From NCBI GenBank assembly GCA_002471225.1, contig DKPO01000036.1, forward strand, positions 1 to 64,000: a stretch of 64,000 nucleotides of DNA, in the 5' to 3' direction. Made by a program: the position numbers and the translations under genes. The first letter of the stretch is position 1, and every line of letters starts with the position of its first letter. The DNA is from Porphyromonadaceae bacterium UBA7332 (GTDB lineage: Bacteria; Bacteroidota; Bacteroidia; Bacteroidales; UBA7332). The notes under the pieces were generated by a model. That model did no database searches. It was not told the origin of the DNA and worked only from the letters and a program-made list of their open reading frames with translations. Of the stretch, positions 29,417 through 38,654 are shown piece by piece.

Positions 29417-30164
29417 CAGCTTCTTTAACTTTTTGAAATAAATTTGATGCAAACACAAAGTCATTCAAGACTTTGTTGTTTGTTGTCAAAATCTTATCTT
29501 TATTTCCTTCCCAGGCAACCTCGCCTTGATTTATAAAAGTAATATTATCACCAATACCCATCACTGAATTCATATCATGCGTATTAATTACGGTCGTGAT
29601 ATTGTATTCAGCTGTAATATCATGAATCAACTCATCAATCAGAATCGATGTTTGCGGATCCAAACCAGAGTTCGGTTCATCGCAAAACAAATATTTGGGG
29701 TTTAAAGCAATTGCACGTGCAATTGCAACACGTTTTTGCATACCACCACTAATTTCTGACGGAAAACGCTCTGTAGCGTGTAATAAGTTTACACGTTCCA
29801 GGCAAAACATCGCACGTTTATATATTTCAGCTTTCGTGTAATCAGTAAACATTTGCAGGGGGAAGGATACGTTTTCAAGAACAGTCATCGAATCAAATAA
29901 CGCTGAACCCTGGAAAAGCATTCCTATTTCGGTGCGAATATGTTTCAACTCTTTAGGTTTCATAGAAACAATGTCGCGATTATTATAAAAGATATGCCCG
30001 GAATCAGGCTTATGTAAGCCTACAAGACACTTTAATAATACTGTTTTCCCAGATCCGCTCTTACCAATAATAAGATTGGTTTTACCTGCTTCAAATGTTG
30101 TGTTAATGCCTTTTAATATGATGTTCCCATCAAATGATTTTATAAGATTTTCAACGATAATCAT
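29388..30164 (-). CDS. mlaF: MlaF-like ABC transporter ATP-binding protein
   Basis: The 258-residue ATPase has Walker A GKSGSGKT at 34-41, the signature ISGGMQKR near 140 and Walker B LFCDEPNSGLDP near 163. The SGG-M-QKR form of the signature is typical of the Mla/Ttg2A/MCE group. It overlaps the permease gene by four bases and so is translationally coupled to it. With the permease it should drive phospholipid movement between inner and outer membranes, maintaining outer-membrane lipid asymmetry. The direction of transport is debated for the family. The periplasmic lipid-binding MlaD subunit is not next to it, as the neighbour is convergent NAD kinase. Confidence 0.88.
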   Translation of the reverse strand: MIIVENLIKSFDGNIILKGINTTFEAGKTNLIIGKSGSGKTVLLKCLVGLHKPDSGHIFYNNRDIVSMKPKELKHIRTEIGMLFQGSALFDSMTVLENVSFPLQMFTDYTKAEIYKRAMFCLERVNLLHATERFPSEISGGMQKRVAIARAIALNPKYLFCDEPNSGLDPQTSILIDELIHDITAEYNITTVINTHDMNSVMGIGDNITFINQGEVAWEGNKDKILTTNNKVLNDFVFASNLFQKVKEAAINDSPEEA

Positions 30165-30925
30165 TGTAATAATAATTTTGTAAGAACAACATCCATAAGC
30201 AATATATAAATACTGCTTACAACAACTGATTTTGTACTTGCTTTACCAACATCCAGAGCACCACCTTTTGCATAATAGCCATGGTACGATGCTATAGTAC
30301 TAATTAAAAAGGCAAATATAACCGATTTAATGATTGAATACCATACATAAAACTCCTTGAAATAGCTTTGAATGCCATATTCCCATTGACTTAATGAAAC
30401 TAAATCAGTAAAAATGGCAATACAATATCCTCCCATTATACCGAAAAACATGCTGAAAACAACCAATACAGGCGTAAAAAGCATTAATCCGACCACTTTA
30501 GGAAGAATCAGATAATTGGCTGAATTGACACCCATTATATTCAACGCGTCTATTTGTTCAGTAATCCTCATAGTACCTATTTCCGAGGCTATATTTGATC
30601 CTACTTTTCCAGCTAAAATTATACACATAATAGTAGACGAAAATTCCAGCAGTAGAGTGTCTCTGGTTGTCAAGCCTAAAATATACTGAGGCATGATAGG
30701 GTTGGTGAGGTTTAACTGTATCTGGATTGCCATTACCGCACCAATAAATATGGAGATTATCCAAACTATACCGAGTGAATCGACTCCTAGCTTATAAATT
30801 TCTTTAATAAGCTGCTTAAAAAAGACTTTCCATTTATCAGGTATAGTAAAAACCTGTAATAATAATACTATGTATTGACCTAAAAGGAAAAAAGGTCGTG
30901 TATATAATTGTAATATTTTTTCCAT
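30161..30925 (-). CDS. mlaE: MlaE-like ABC transporter permease
   Basis: The 254-residue permease has five or six membrane helices. The MlaE signature EIGTMRITEQIDALNIMGVN lies near residues 120-140, followed by PKVVGLMLFTPVLVV. It is the first gene of a two-gene unit with the MlaF-like ATPase. An amphipathic N-terminal helix precedes the first segment, as in MlaE. A predicted promoter (TAACTTTG with TTTG 21 bases upstream) lies at 30966-30998. Beyond it are dense TTACATATGTAA sites, which may subject it to the HTH regulator encoded on the other side of the intergenic region. Confidence 0.88.
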   Translation of the reverse strand: MEKILQLYTRPFFLLGQYIVLLLQVFTIPDKWKVFFKQLIKEIYKLGVDSLGIVWIISIFIGAVMAIQIQLNLTNPIMPQYILGLTTRDTLLLEFSSTIMCIILAGKVGSNIASEIGTMRITEQIDALNIMGVNSANYLILPKVVGLMLFTPVLVVFSMFFGIMGGYCIAIFTDLVSLSQWEYGIQSYFKEFYVWYSIIKSVIFAFLISTIASYHGYYAKGGALDVGKASTKSVVVSSIYILLMDVVLTKLLLQ

Positions 30926-30965
30926 ATGTAATGTCTGAATATGAGTTTAACTCAAGGCTCCGGTG

Positions 30966-30998
30966 CAAAGTTAAAGCAAAATATTTTGATGCAACAAA
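30966..30998 (-). promoter_or_regulatory. Predicted promoter of mlaE-mlaF
   Basis: On the minus strand TAACTTTG is at 30973-30966 and TTTG at 30998-30995, 21 bases apart. The 5' untranslated region would be about 35 bases. Confidence 0.65.
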
Positions 30999-31031
30999 AA
31001 TAATATAGAAATCTATAAAACTTTATCTTAG

Positions 31032-31582
31032 TTACATATGTAAATAGTGTAAAAGATACGAATGTAAATCACATGACTTGTTTTGTAAATTACATATGTA
31101 ACATATAGGTTATAATTATATAATTAGCGCGAAGCTCCTATGTACAAGTATTTTAATATATTATACGTTGTTGTTTTCCAGTGTTTTAGCTACATATATA
31201 TATATCTTTGATTTATATATATATTTCTTTATTTGCCCGCTCTTTATCAGCATAGTAATATTTAAGCGTATATACATATATACATTATATTATAATTCTA
31301 TCTATTAGCGTTTTAGGTATATATACTTATAGTTATTGTTTATAAATGAGCGAAACTGGCTATTAATGCATGTAAAGTATACTATTTTCAGCATTATATA
31401 TGCTTCTACGCTTATATTCACATTAGCTATTGTTTACAATTATACAATACAGAATGTAACCGTTGTTGTTACAAATGTAATTCACATTTAGTGTTTACAT
31501 ATGTGTATCATAATTTACATATGTGCTTCAAATTATTTTTGTAAACAGCGATGTAAATTCCAAAAAATAGATACATTTGTAA
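31032..31582. promoter_or_regulatory. Cluster of TTACATATGTAA palindromic sites
   Basis: Exact TTACATATGTAA lies at 31032-31043 and 31090-31101. Near copies are at 31469-31480 (TTACAAATGTAA), 31495-31506, 31515-31526 and 31571-31582 (ATACATTTGTAA), with several extra TGTAA half sites. The last copy covers the probable -7 element TACATTTG (31572-31579) of the HTH gene, suggesting autorepression. The intervening 31110-31440 is very AT-rich, with TATATA runs near 31194-31226. Confidence 0.65.
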
Positions 31583-31613
31583 CCTAAATCATGGATTATT
31601 TATTCTCAGAAAT

Positions 31614-32060
31614 ATGAAAGAAAGAATAGAAACACTAATTGAAAAAGAAAATCTTAATCTTGCCAGGTTTGCTGATCTTGTCGGTTTAAACAGATCTGCA
31701 TTATCACACATATTATCAGGCCGTAATAAGCCAAGTCTTGATGTTGTTACTAAGATTCTGCAGACTTTTCCGCGTATTAGTTCAGATTGGCTTCTTTTTG
31801 GTAAAGGGGAGATATATTTAGATTCAGAGGGTAGCACATTATCTAACCCTTCTTTATTTAAGGATAGTAATTATGTATTGCAAGCAGAGCCAGTAACGCA
31901 AAAGACACATTCTGCTGCTTCGGCTCCTTTATTTTCGTCGCCAGTTCTACCAAGTAACCAGCATCATGGAGAAGAACGGAAGATTGCTAAAATCATGATC
32001 TTCTATACAGATAATACATTCGAAACCATAACTCCCGCAGATAAAGGAGGTAGTTTCTGA
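31614..32060 (+). CDS. XRE/CI-like helix-turn-helix regulator
   Basis: The 148-residue protein starts with a DNA-binding helix-turn-helix of the phage-repressor type at about residues 8-62 (ARFADLVGLNRSALSHILSG is the turn and recognition helix). It continues with the conserved FPRISSDWLLFGKGEIYL segment. The C-terminal 80 residues are low in structure (S, T, P, Q-rich) with no peptidase or sensor domain. It probably binds a palindromic operator as a dimer; TTACATATGTAA sites clustered upstream are the obvious candidates. The gene precedes pyrK by only 72 bases but pyrK has its own promoter. What it regulates beyond itself, perhaps mlaE, is not known. Confidence 0.85.
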   Translation: MKERIETLIEKENLNLARFADLVGLNRSALSHILSGRNKPSLDVVTKILQTFPRISSDWLLFGKGEIYLDSEGSTLSNPSLFKDSNYVLQAEPVTQKTHSAASAPLFSSPVLPSNQHHGEERKIAKIMIFYTDNTFETITPADKGGSF

Positions 32061-32081
32061 TTATTCCATGGTATTTTATAA

Positions 32082-32112
32082 TTGCCAGAGAACATTATTC
32101 TCGTTATATTTG
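32082..32112 (+). promoter_or_regulatory. Predicted promoter of the pyrK-pyrD-cca-mrp operon
   Basis: The -33 TTG at 32082-32084 and the -7 TATATTTG at 32105-32112 are 20 bases apart. Transcription would start near 32119, just before the pyrK ATG at 32133. Confidence 0.65.
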
Positions 32113-32132
32113 CAGTGCTAATATATATTCTT

Positions 32133-32918
32133 ATGATAAAGAAAAACGTACTTGATATGATAGTTATTGATAATCAAGAGTTATCAAATAACTATTTTCT
32201 TCTTAAGCTTGCTCCGGTAGATTCGTCTCAGAGTTTACCTTATGCAGAAGCTGGTCAATTTGTAGAAATTCGAGTTGATAAATCCCCAACAACTTTTTTA
32301 AGAAGACCTATTTCAATCAATTTTATTGATTTTGATAATAATGAACTTTGGCTTCTTATCCAAAAAATAGGAGATGGTACCAAAGCTTTATCCCAACTTA
32401 AAATAAGTGACACTTTAAATATTATTTATCCATTAGGTAACTCTTTTGGTTTACCGGAGGCTCAAAAGTCCAAGCTAGTATTAGTTGGTGGAGGAGTAGG
32501 TGTAGCACCAATGCTTTATCTTGGGAAAGTATTGTTTGAAAAGGGTTATACTCCTGACTTTCTTTTAGGATTCAGATCAAGCTCTGATATAGTTTTAATG
32601 GATGAATTTAAAAAGTATGGCAATGTTCATATCACTACAGAGGATGGTTCTTTTGGAGAAAAAGGATATGTTACAAATCATTCTTTATTAAATGAGCCTA
32701 TTCAAAAAATATTTACGTGCGGTCCTAAACCAATGATGATGGCCGTTGCTAAGTATGCTAAAGAGAATTCTATTGAATGTGAAGTATCTTTAGAGAATAC
32801 TATGGCTTGTGGCTTTGGTGTTTGTCTTTGCTGTGTTGAAAAAACTACAGAAGGACATGTGTGTGTTTGTAGCGATGGTCCAATCTTTAATATTGAGAAA
32901 CTAACATGGCAGATTTAA
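32133..32918 (+). CDS. pyrK: Dihydroorotate dehydrogenase electron transfer subunit
   Basis: PyrK takes electrons from PyrD and passes them to NAD through FAD and a [2Fe-2S] cluster in pyrimidine synthesis. I start it at ATG 32133 (261 residues); the frame reads further left to a TTG at 32082, but that TTG is the -33 element. Visible are the FAD-binding RRPISINF near residue 60, the NAD-binding [10 protein letters not shown] near 120, and the C-terminal cluster cysteines in [11 protein letters not shown] and HVCVC. It overlaps pyrD by 13 bases, showing tight coupling of the two subunits of the PyrDB-PyrK type 1B enzyme. Confidence 0.93.
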   Translation: MIKKNVLDMIVIDNQELSNNYFLLKLAPVDSSQSLPYAEAGQFVEIRVDKSPTTFLRRPISINFIDFDNNELWLLIQKIGDGTKALSQLKISDTLNIIYPLGNSFGLPEAQKSKLVLVGGGVGVAPMLYLGKVLFEKGYTPDFLLGFRSSSDIVLMDEFKKYGNVHITTEDGSFGEKGYVTNHSLLNEPIQKIFTCGPKPMMMAVAKYAKENSIECEVSLENTMACGFGVCLCCVEKTTEGHVCVCSDGPIFNIEKLTWQI

Positions 32919-33817
32919 GAGTTGAAATAAATAAATTAAAATTGGACAATCCAGTTTTAACAGCATCAGGAACATTTGGTTACGGTCATGAATTCTCTGA
33001 TTATATTGATCTAAATCGTTTAGGTGGATATCTGGTAAAAGGAACTACACTTCATCATAGAGAAGGAAACCCTTATCCTCGTATGGCAGAAACTCCTTCA
33101 GGGATGCTAAATGCTGTTGGACTTCAAAATAAAGGGGTTGACTACTTTATTGAAAATATATATCCAATTTGCTCTCAGTATTCCTCTAAAGCAATTGTAA
33201 ATGTTTCGGGTTCATGCATTGACGATTATGTTGCTTGTACTGAAAAGATAGCAGCTTTAGATAAAATCGAAGCAATTGAGCTTAATATTTCATGCCCTAA
33301 TGTTAAACAAGGCGGTATGGCTTTCGGGACTTGCCCTAAAAGTGCTGAAGATGTTGTAGCAGCAGTACGTAAAGTATATCCTAAAACTTTAATTGTTAAG
33401 CTTTCTCCGAATGTTACAGATATCACTGAAATCGCAAGAGCTGCAGAAGCAGCTGGTGCTGATTCGGTTTCTCTGATTAATACACTACTGGGGATGGCAG
33501 TCAATGCTGAAACTCGCAAACCAATATTATCTACTGTTACAGGAGGACTTTCGGGTGCTGCCGTAAAACCAATTGCATTAAGAATGGTTTGGCAAACTTA
33601 TAAATCGGTAAAGATCCCGGTAATAGGTTTAGGAGGAATTATGAACGCAACTGATGCCATTGAGTTTTTACTGGCAGGAGCTACGGCTATACAAATTGGT
33701 ACCGCAAATTTTATCGATCCGCAGATAACTGTTAAAGTAGTCGACGGAATAAATGAATACCTTGATCGACAAGGTTGCAAATCTGTCAATGAAATTATCG
33801 GCGGACTAATTTTATAA
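32906..33817 (+). CDS. pyrD: Dihydroorotate dehydrogenase, type 1B catalytic subunit
   Basis: This 303-residue FMN enzyme oxidises dihydroorotate to orotate, the fourth step of UMP synthesis. The catalytic base is Cys130 in [13 protein letters not shown], and the FMN-binding C-terminal motif [21 protein letters not shown] is present (cited by outline). The overlap with pyrK and the cysteine (not serine) base identify class 1B, which uses NAD rather than quinone or fumarate. This suits an anaerobe. It is followed after 10 bases by the tRNA nucleotidyltransferase. Length and motifs are complete, so function is secure. Confidence 0.95.
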   Translation: MADLRVEINKLKLDNPVLTASGTFGYGHEFSDYIDLNRLGGYLVKGTTLHHREGNPYPRMAETPSGMLNAVGLQNKGVDYFIENIYPICSQYSSKAIVNVSGSCIDDYVACTEKIAALDKIEAIELNISCPNVKQGGMAFGTCPKSAEDVVAAVRKVYPKTLIVKLSPNVTDITEIARAAEAAGADSVSLINTLLGMAVNAETRKPILSTVTGGLSGAAVKPIALRMVWQTYKSVKIPVIGLGGIMNATDAIEFLLAGATAIQIGTANFIDPQITVKVVDGINEYLDRQGCKSVNEIIGGLIL

Positions 33818-33827
33818 TAGAATAGAA

Positions 33828-35237
33828 ATGAAAAAGCATTTAACACATCCGATTTTCGCAAAGATTTCAGAAGCTGCAGATGCACTTCATGTTGATTGCT
33901 ATGTCATCGGTGGTTTTGTTCGAGATATATTCTTAAACAGATCATCCAAAGACATCGATGTTGTGGTAATTGGAAGTGGAATTGCAGTCGCTGAATCTTT
34001 ACACAAAGAATTAGGAAAAAAATCATACTTATCTGTGTTTAAGAACTTCGGTACTGCACAAGTTAAGTATAAAGATATAGAAGTAGAGTTTGTTGGTGCT
34101 CGTAAAGAATCTTATCAAAGAGATTCGAGAAAACCAATTGTTGAAGACGGCTCACTGGAGGATGATCAAAACAGACGTGATTTTACTATTAATGCGATGG
34201 CTATTTGCCTTAATAAAGGTCGTTTTGGCGAATTGGTAGATCCTTTTGATGGCCTGACTGATTTAGAAAATAAAATTATTCGCACGCCTTTAGATCCGGA
34301 TATTACATTTAGTGATGATCCTTTACGTATGATGCGCGCTATCCGTTTTGCCACTCAGCTTAATTTTGAGATAGAGGACGAAACTTTTAGTGCTCTTCAT
34401 AGAAATAAAGAGCGTATTGGCATTATCTCTAAGGAACGTATTATAGATGAGCTGAATAAGATAATGTTATCTCCCAAGCCATCAATTGGATTCAAATTAT
34501 TGGAAAAATGTGGTCTGCTAAAACTTATATTTCCTGAGCTTCAAAATATGAAGGGAGTTGATATTGTTGAAGGTAGAGCTCATAAAGATAATTTTTATCA
34601 TACACTTACTGTTCTTGATAATCTCGCTCAGGTGAGCGATGATCTTTGGTTACGTTGGTCTGCTGTTCTGCATGATATTGCAAAACCGGCGACAAAGAAA
34701 TGGGATGATAAATTAGGATGGACTTTTCACAACCATAATTTTGTTGGAGAGAAGATGATCCCGCATATTTTCCGCAGAATGAAACTACCATTAAATGATA
34801 AAATGAAATTCGTTCAAAAAATGGTTAGTCTTCACATGCGTCCTATTGTATTAGCAGAAGAAGAAGTAACAGATTCTGCAATAAGAAGACTTTTGTTCGA
34901 TGCGGGTGATGATATAGATAAATTAATGACTTTATGTGAAGCTGATATAACTTCAAAAAATAAAGAAAAGGTTGTTAAATATCTTCAGAACTTTCAGTTG
35001 GTCAGAGATAAACTTCAGGAAATAGAAGAGAAAGATCGGGTACGTAATTTTCAGCCACCTATTTCTGGTGATGAAATTATGGACATGTTTGGTTTAACAC
35101 CATGCCGTGAAGTCGGTATTCTTAAAGCAGTATTGAAAGATGCTATTCTTGATGGTGAAATCACAAATAATAAAGAAGAAGCCCTAGAGCTTTTACTGAA
35201 TAAAGCATCTGAACTAGGACTTAAAGTCAAACAATAA
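33828..35237 (+). CDS. cca: CCA tRNA nucleotidyltransferase with HD domain
   Basis: The 469-residue protein adds or repairs the CCA end of tRNAs (EC 2.7.7.72). The nucleotidyltransferase head carries GGFVRD at 28-33 and the metal-binding D-I-D at 42-44. The RRDFTINAMA and DPLRMMRAIRFA motifs follow (near 125 and 165). An HD-type phosphohydrolase domain (LHDIAKP near residue 285) is fused at the C-terminal half, as in class II enzymes of this phylum. It lies inside the pyrK-pyrD-cca-mrp run, 11 bases before mrp. It could instead be a poly(A) polymerase, but the motif set fits CCA-adding better. Confidence 0.9.
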   Translation: MKKHLTHPIFAKISEAADALHVDCYVIGGFVRDIFLNRSSKDIDVVVIGSGIAVAESLHKELGKKSYLSVFKNFGTAQVKYKDIEVEFVGARKESYQRDSRKPIVEDGSLEDDQNRRDFTINAMAICLNKGRFGELVDPFDGLTDLENKIIRTPLDPDITFSDDPLRMMRAIRFATQLNFEIEDETFSALHRNKERIGIISKERIIDELNKIMLSPKPSIGFKLLEKCGLLKLIFPELQNMKGVDIVEGRAHKDNFYHTLTVLDNLAQVSDDLWLRWSAVLHDIAKPATKKWDDKLGWTFHNHNFVGEKMIPHIFRRMKLPLNDKMKFVQKMVSLHMRPIVLAEEEVTDSAIRRLLFDAGDDIDKLMTLCEADITSKNKEKVVKYLQNFQLVRDKLQEIEEKDRVRNFQPPISGDEIMDMFGLTPCREVGILKAVLKDAILDGEITNNKEEALELLLNKASELGLKVKQ

Positions 35238-35248
35238 CAACTTAGATT

Positions 35249-36352
35249 ATGGCACTATATCCGAATTTAATTTTGGAGGCACTTAAGAAAGTCAGATATC
35301 CAGGTACTGGCAAAAACTTGATTGAGGCCGAAATGATAGAAGATGATATGAGAATAGATGGTCAAAAGGTAACCTTTTCAATTATTTTTGAGAAACCCAA
35401 TGATCCATTTATTAAATCTGTAGTAAAAGCTGCAGAAACAGCTATTTTAACATATGTTGGAGAAGATGTTGATATTAAAGGTAATATCTCTATAAAAACC
35501 AAACAATTAGCTAGACCTGAACCCGATAAACTATTACCACAAGTAAAGAATGTGATTGCAATTTCTTCAGGAAAAGGTGGAGTAGGAAAGTCAACAGTCT
35601 CTGCGAATCTTGCGGTTGCATTAGCAAAACTAGGATACAAAGTTGGTTTGTTGGATGCTGATATCTTTGGTCCATCGGTTCCTAAAATGTTTGGAACAGA
35701 AGATGCAAGGCCTCTTTTAGAAAGAATAGATGGAAGAGATTTAATTATTCCGGAAGAAAAATACGGGGTAAAGCTTTTATCTATAGGTTATTTTGTAAAG
35801 AAAGAAGATGCTGTCGTTTGGCGAGGTGGAATGGCTAGTAATGCTCTCAAGCAATTAATTGCAGATGCTCATTGGGGGGAGTTAGATTTCTTTTTATTAG
35901 ATATGCCCCCAGGCACTAGTGATATTCATTTAACTTTGATTCAAACATTAGCAGTTACAGGAGCTTTGGTTGTCAGTACACCGCAGCAAGTAGCTTTAGC
36001 TGATGCTATTAAAGGAATTAATATGTTCACTAATGATAAAGTTAATATTCCGATACTTGGTCTGGTTGAAAATATGGCTTGGTTTACACCTGCTGAATTA
36101 CCAGCGAACAAGTATTATATTTTCGGTAAAAATGGATGTAAAAATCTTGCCGAAGAAATGAATATACCTTTGTTAGGACAAATTCCTATTGTTCAGAGTA
36201 TTTGTGAAGGTGGAGATACTGGTGTTCCTGTTGCTCTTGATGAGAATTCAATAACAGGTCAGGCATTTTTGCATTTAGCAGAGAAACTTGTGGAACGCGT
36301 TGTTGATAGAAATTCTCATATTTCACCGACTAAACGCGTTATCGCGAAATAA
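35249..36352 (+). CDS. mrp: Mrp/NBP35-family P-loop ATPase (iron-sulfur carrier type)
   Basis: This 367-residue protein has an N-terminal DUF59/MIP18-like domain (about 1-85), then the deviant Walker A GKGGVGKS at 108-115 and the family's DMPPGTSD near 230. Mrp/ApbC proteins carry [4Fe-4S] clusters to apoproteins in the cytoplasm. The usual C-x-x-C cluster motif is absent: the corresponding ENMAWFTPAELPANKYYIFG stretch has no cysteine, so it may hold a cluster differently or bind other partners. It is the last gene of the operon, followed by a terminator. Family is secure; carrier activity is less so. Confidence 0.88.
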   Translation: MALYPNLILEALKKVRYPGTGKNLIEAEMIEDDMRIDGQKVTFSIIFEKPNDPFIKSVVKAAETAILTYVGEDVDIKGNISIKTKQLARPEPDKLLPQVKNVIAISSGKGGVGKSTVSANLAVALAKLGYKVGLLDADIFGPSVPKMFGTEDARPLLERIDGRDLIIPEEKYGVKLLSIGYFVKKEDAVVWRGGMASNALKQLIADAHWGELDFFLLDMPPGTSDIHLTLIQTLAVTGALVVSTPQQVALADAIKGINMFTNDKVNIPILGLVENMAWFTPAELPANKYYIFGKNGCKNLAEEMNIPLLGQIPIVQSICEGGDTGVPVALDENSITGQAFLHLAEKLVERVVDRNSHISPTKRVIAK

Positions 36353-36355
36353 TAT

Positions 36356-36400
36356 ATATTCGGGAATAGCTTTAAATTTGGCTGTTTCCGAATATTTGCT
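36356..36400 (+). terminator. Terminator of the pyrK-mrp operon
   Basis: The stem ATATTCGG...GC (36356-36370) pairs with 36381-36394 with a few mismatches, just after the mrp stop. The tail is short (TTTGCTTTG). Confidence 0.6.
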
Positions 36401-36466
36401 TTGTGATTTTTTATAAGCGCAAAATAAAATTATAATGATGATTATGTATACTACTATTATTATATT

Positions 36467-36775
36467 ATGATTATATACAATACAACCTACCAGATTGACC
36501 CTTCGATTCATGAAGAGGCTTTGAATTGGATTAAAGATTCATTGATTCCTAAAATTCTACAAACAAAGCATTTAACAAATCCCCGATTAGTTAAAGTTTT
36601 AACTGATGATCCAAATAATAATAGTTATTCTTTACAATTTGAAGTAGATTCCGTAGCCGATCTTAATACATGGTATAAACAAACAGGTGCTGCTATCTAT
36701 TCAGATTTGACAAAGAAGTACGGCAATAAACTATTAGGATTCACAACTCTCTTAGAGCATATAGAGCTATCTTAA
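36467..36775 (+). CDS. DUF4286-like small protein
   Basis: The 102-residue protein has the profile of the DUF4286 family: a ferredoxin-like alpha/beta fold with [12 protein letters not shown] at the start, [17 protein letters not shown] in the first helix and a later [15 protein letters not shown] strand-helix. It has no signal peptide, so is cytoplasmic. The family has no known function. It sits 114 bases after mrp and 91 before ruvC, with a large hairpin on the right, so it is probably monocistronic. The family call is from memory of the profile and not tested. Confidence 0.75.
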   Translation: MIIYNTTYQIDPSIHEEALNWIKDSLIPKILQTKHLTNPRLVKVLTDDPNNNSYSLQFEVDSVADLNTWYKQTGAAIYSDLTKKYGNKLLGFTTLLEHIELS

Positions 36776-36840
36776 ATATAGAAGTATACATAAAGATGAT
36801 AATCATTTTATCTTATGTATACTTCTATATGTCAGAATAA
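36776..36840 (+). terminator. Large hairpin after the DUF4286-like gene
   Basis: Arms 36776-36793 and 36823-36840 are 18-bp perfect inverse complements, with further pairing inside (AAGAT with ATCTT-like). There is no U-tract after it. It may terminate, or act as an RNA structure in front of ruvC. Confidence 0.55.
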
Positions 36841-36866
36841 TAAACTGTAAATTAATAACTTCATTA

Positions 36867-37421
36867 ATGAGAGAACGAATAATTTTAGGTATTGACCCTG
36901 GTACAACTGTTATGGGTTATGGGATAATCAGAGTTATTAATAATACACCTGAAGTTATAACTATGGGAGTTATACATTTAAGCAAACTCCCCGATCATTA
37001 TGTTAAATTAAAACGTATTTTTGATCGCGTGGTATCATTAATAGATGAATTCCATCCGGATGAATTAGCGATTGAGGCGCCATTCTTTGGCAAGAATGTT
37101 CAATCAATGCTTAAATTGGGGCGTGCCCAGGGTGTTGCTATGTCAGCCGCACTTTCCCGAGACATTCCTATCTTTGAATATGCGCCATTAAAAATTAAAA
37201 TGTCGATAACCGGGAATGGTCAGGCTGCTAAAGAACAAGTTGCATCTATGCTTCAAAAGATTTTAAAAATCCCGCAAGAAAATATGTTACCAGAACTTGA
37301 TGCTACCGATGGGTTAGCAGCTGCTTTATGCCATTTTTATCAGTCGAATAGACCTGTTCAGGAAAAAAGCTACAATAGTTGGAAAGACTTTATAGCTAAG
37401 AACCCGAAGAGAGTTAAATAG
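36867..37421 (+). CDS. ruvC: Holliday junction resolvase RuvC
   Basis: The 184-residue endonuclease cuts four-way junctions after RuvAB branch migration (EC 3.1.21.10). The four acidic catalytic residues are visible: Asp10 ([12 protein letters not shown]), Glu70 ([10 protein letters not shown]), and Asp145 with Asp148 ([13 protein letters not shown]). The length is normal. It stands alone, without ruvA or ruvB beside it, as is common in Bacteroidota. The start at ATG 36867 is followed immediately by the conserved ILGIDPG segment, leaving no room for a later start. Confidence 0.95.
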   Translation: MRERIILGIDPGTTVMGYGIIRVINNTPEVITMGVIHLSKLPDHYVKLKRIFDRVVSLIDEFHPDELAIEAPFFGKNVQSMLKLGRAQGVAMSAALSRDIPIFEYAPLKIKMSITGNGQAAKEQVASMLQKILKIPQENMLPELDATDGLAAALCHFYQSNRPVQEKSYNSWKDFIAKNPKRVK

Positions 37422-37499
37422 GGAACCCTCTCCCATCCTATCTCAACTATTTGTTTCTCTAATTGTTCTATTACTATATTAGACTAAACAATTTATATT

Positions 37500-37928
37500 A
37501 TGCAAATAGATAAAAATCAGGTTCTTGACTTAATACGTTTCTCTAAGTATTGCAACATGTCGACCATTAATGAATATGGATATCCAAGAATCATTATGAT
37601 GGCAGTAATAAGATTTGATGATTTAGAGAATATTTGGTTTGCAACAAGTAAAAATTCGGAGAAATATAAGCAATTAGTGTTTAATAACCATGCAGGTCTT
37701 ATATTTCAGCAAGGTACGAATTATGCTTCTCTTATCGGAGAAGTTGATATATTTGATGATCAGCAAACCAGGAATGACCTATGGTCTCCTGCATTAGAAA
37801 AGTATTTTCCTCTAGGCATGACAGATGATAACTATATTATCTTAAAGTTTCGGACAAAGTCCATTACTGCAGGCTTTAACTATTCATCTTATTCAGAGCA
37901 AATTTCTGAGTTTGTTCCTGGAAAATAA
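37500..37928 (+). CDS. Pyridoxamine 5'-phosphate oxidase-fold protein
   Basis: The 142-residue protein resembles the small split-barrel flavin-binding proteins of the PNPOx-like family (general stress protein 26 type): KYCNMSTINEYGYPRIIMMAV is the first beta segment, and IWFATSKNSEKYKQL follows. Such proteins bind FMN or a related cofactor. The PNPOx activity itself is not implied, and key PLP-binding residues cannot be judged. It has its own terminator at the right, shared with the convergent unknown gene. It is cytoplasmic, with no signal sequence. Confidence 0.8.
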   Translation: MQIDKNQVLDLIRFSKYCNMSTINEYGYPRIIMMAVIRFDDLENIWFATSKNSEKYKQLVFNNHAGLIFQQGTNYASLIGEVDIFDDQQTRNDLWSPALEKYFPLGMTDDNYIILKFRTKSITAGFNYSSYSEQISEFVPGK

Positions 37929-37970
37929 AAAATAAAGGTACTACTTAAATGAAAGTAGTACCTTTATTTT
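37929..37970. terminator. Bidirectional terminator
   Basis: A perfect 18-bp stem (37929-37946 with 37953-37970) with A-run and T-run at its two ends lies exactly between two convergent genes and can serve both. Confidence 0.9.
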
Positions 37971-38654
37971 TTATATATCTCTATTATCCAAGCCTAGCTC
38001 CTCATCAAAGTCATCGTCATAACTGTCCGGACGATTATCTTCAAGACAAGTTCTAAGATTTATGCCCATTTTTATTTTTAGTATGTTATCTTCCTGATCT
38101 TCAATTTTACAATTTATAAAAGAGTGATTCATCAGATAATCCCCTAATAATTGTAGCTGACTGATTGTAAAGCTCATTAGCTTGCCTCGATCATTTATTT
38201 CGTATTTAGTTATTTGATTTTTAGGAATTCCCAACCACACTTCATTAGTTCTCATTCCGCTAGCTAAAGCAAGTAAGAATAATCTTATTTTATTGATATA
38301 ATAGCTTTGTCCAAACGATTGGTCAAGTTTTAATGGATTTTCTTTCTCTAATATTTTAGCCAGTTCATTTAGAGCAATAATACCATCACGCATTGATATT
38401 ATTATCATTTCGGCCAATATTTTGTGCATCGAAGAGTCTATCAATAATATATTAGAAAGAAATACATCCGGCATTACATTCATAAGTTTCAATTGATTAC
38501 CCGAAAGTATAAATTGTTCCCGCAATCTGACTAATCGATCCATCTCTTCCACTACAGGTAATACTGCTATCTTTGTCATTGAAAAAACAAATAACGGACT
38601 TTCTGATTGTTTTAATAATGAGTTTGCTAATTGTATAATTTCATTTTTCATCAT
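37971..38654 (-). CDS. Unknown protein (227 aa)
   Basis: I do not recognise a family. The protein has no signal peptide and is largely alpha-helical in the first two thirds (for example MHKILAEMIIISMRDGIIALNELAKILE), moderately hydrophobic, with one mixed segment LFLLALASGMRTNEVWLGIPKNQ that could bury in a core. The last 25 residues are strongly acidic (DDDFDEELGL). The gene is the only one between the bidirectional terminator and PFOR, which lies upstream across its own terminator. A cytoplasmic protein is likely, and nothing more can be said from sequence. Confidence 0.7.
   Translation of the reverse strand: MMKNEIIQLANSLLKQSESPLFVFSMTKIAVLPVVEEMDRLVRLREQFILSGNQLKLMNVMPDVFLSNILLIDSSMHKILAEMIIISMRDGIIALNELAKILEKENPLKLDQSFGQSYYINKIRLFLLALASGMRTNEVWLGIPKNQITKYEINDRGKLMSFTISQLQLLGDYLMNHSFINCKIEDQEDNILKIKMGINLRTCLEDNRPDSYDDDFDEELGLDNRDI

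Noticed and set aside
31190..31230. TATATATA runs as a possible mobile or satellite element
   Set aside because: They are simple low-complexity AT sequence with no unit structure.
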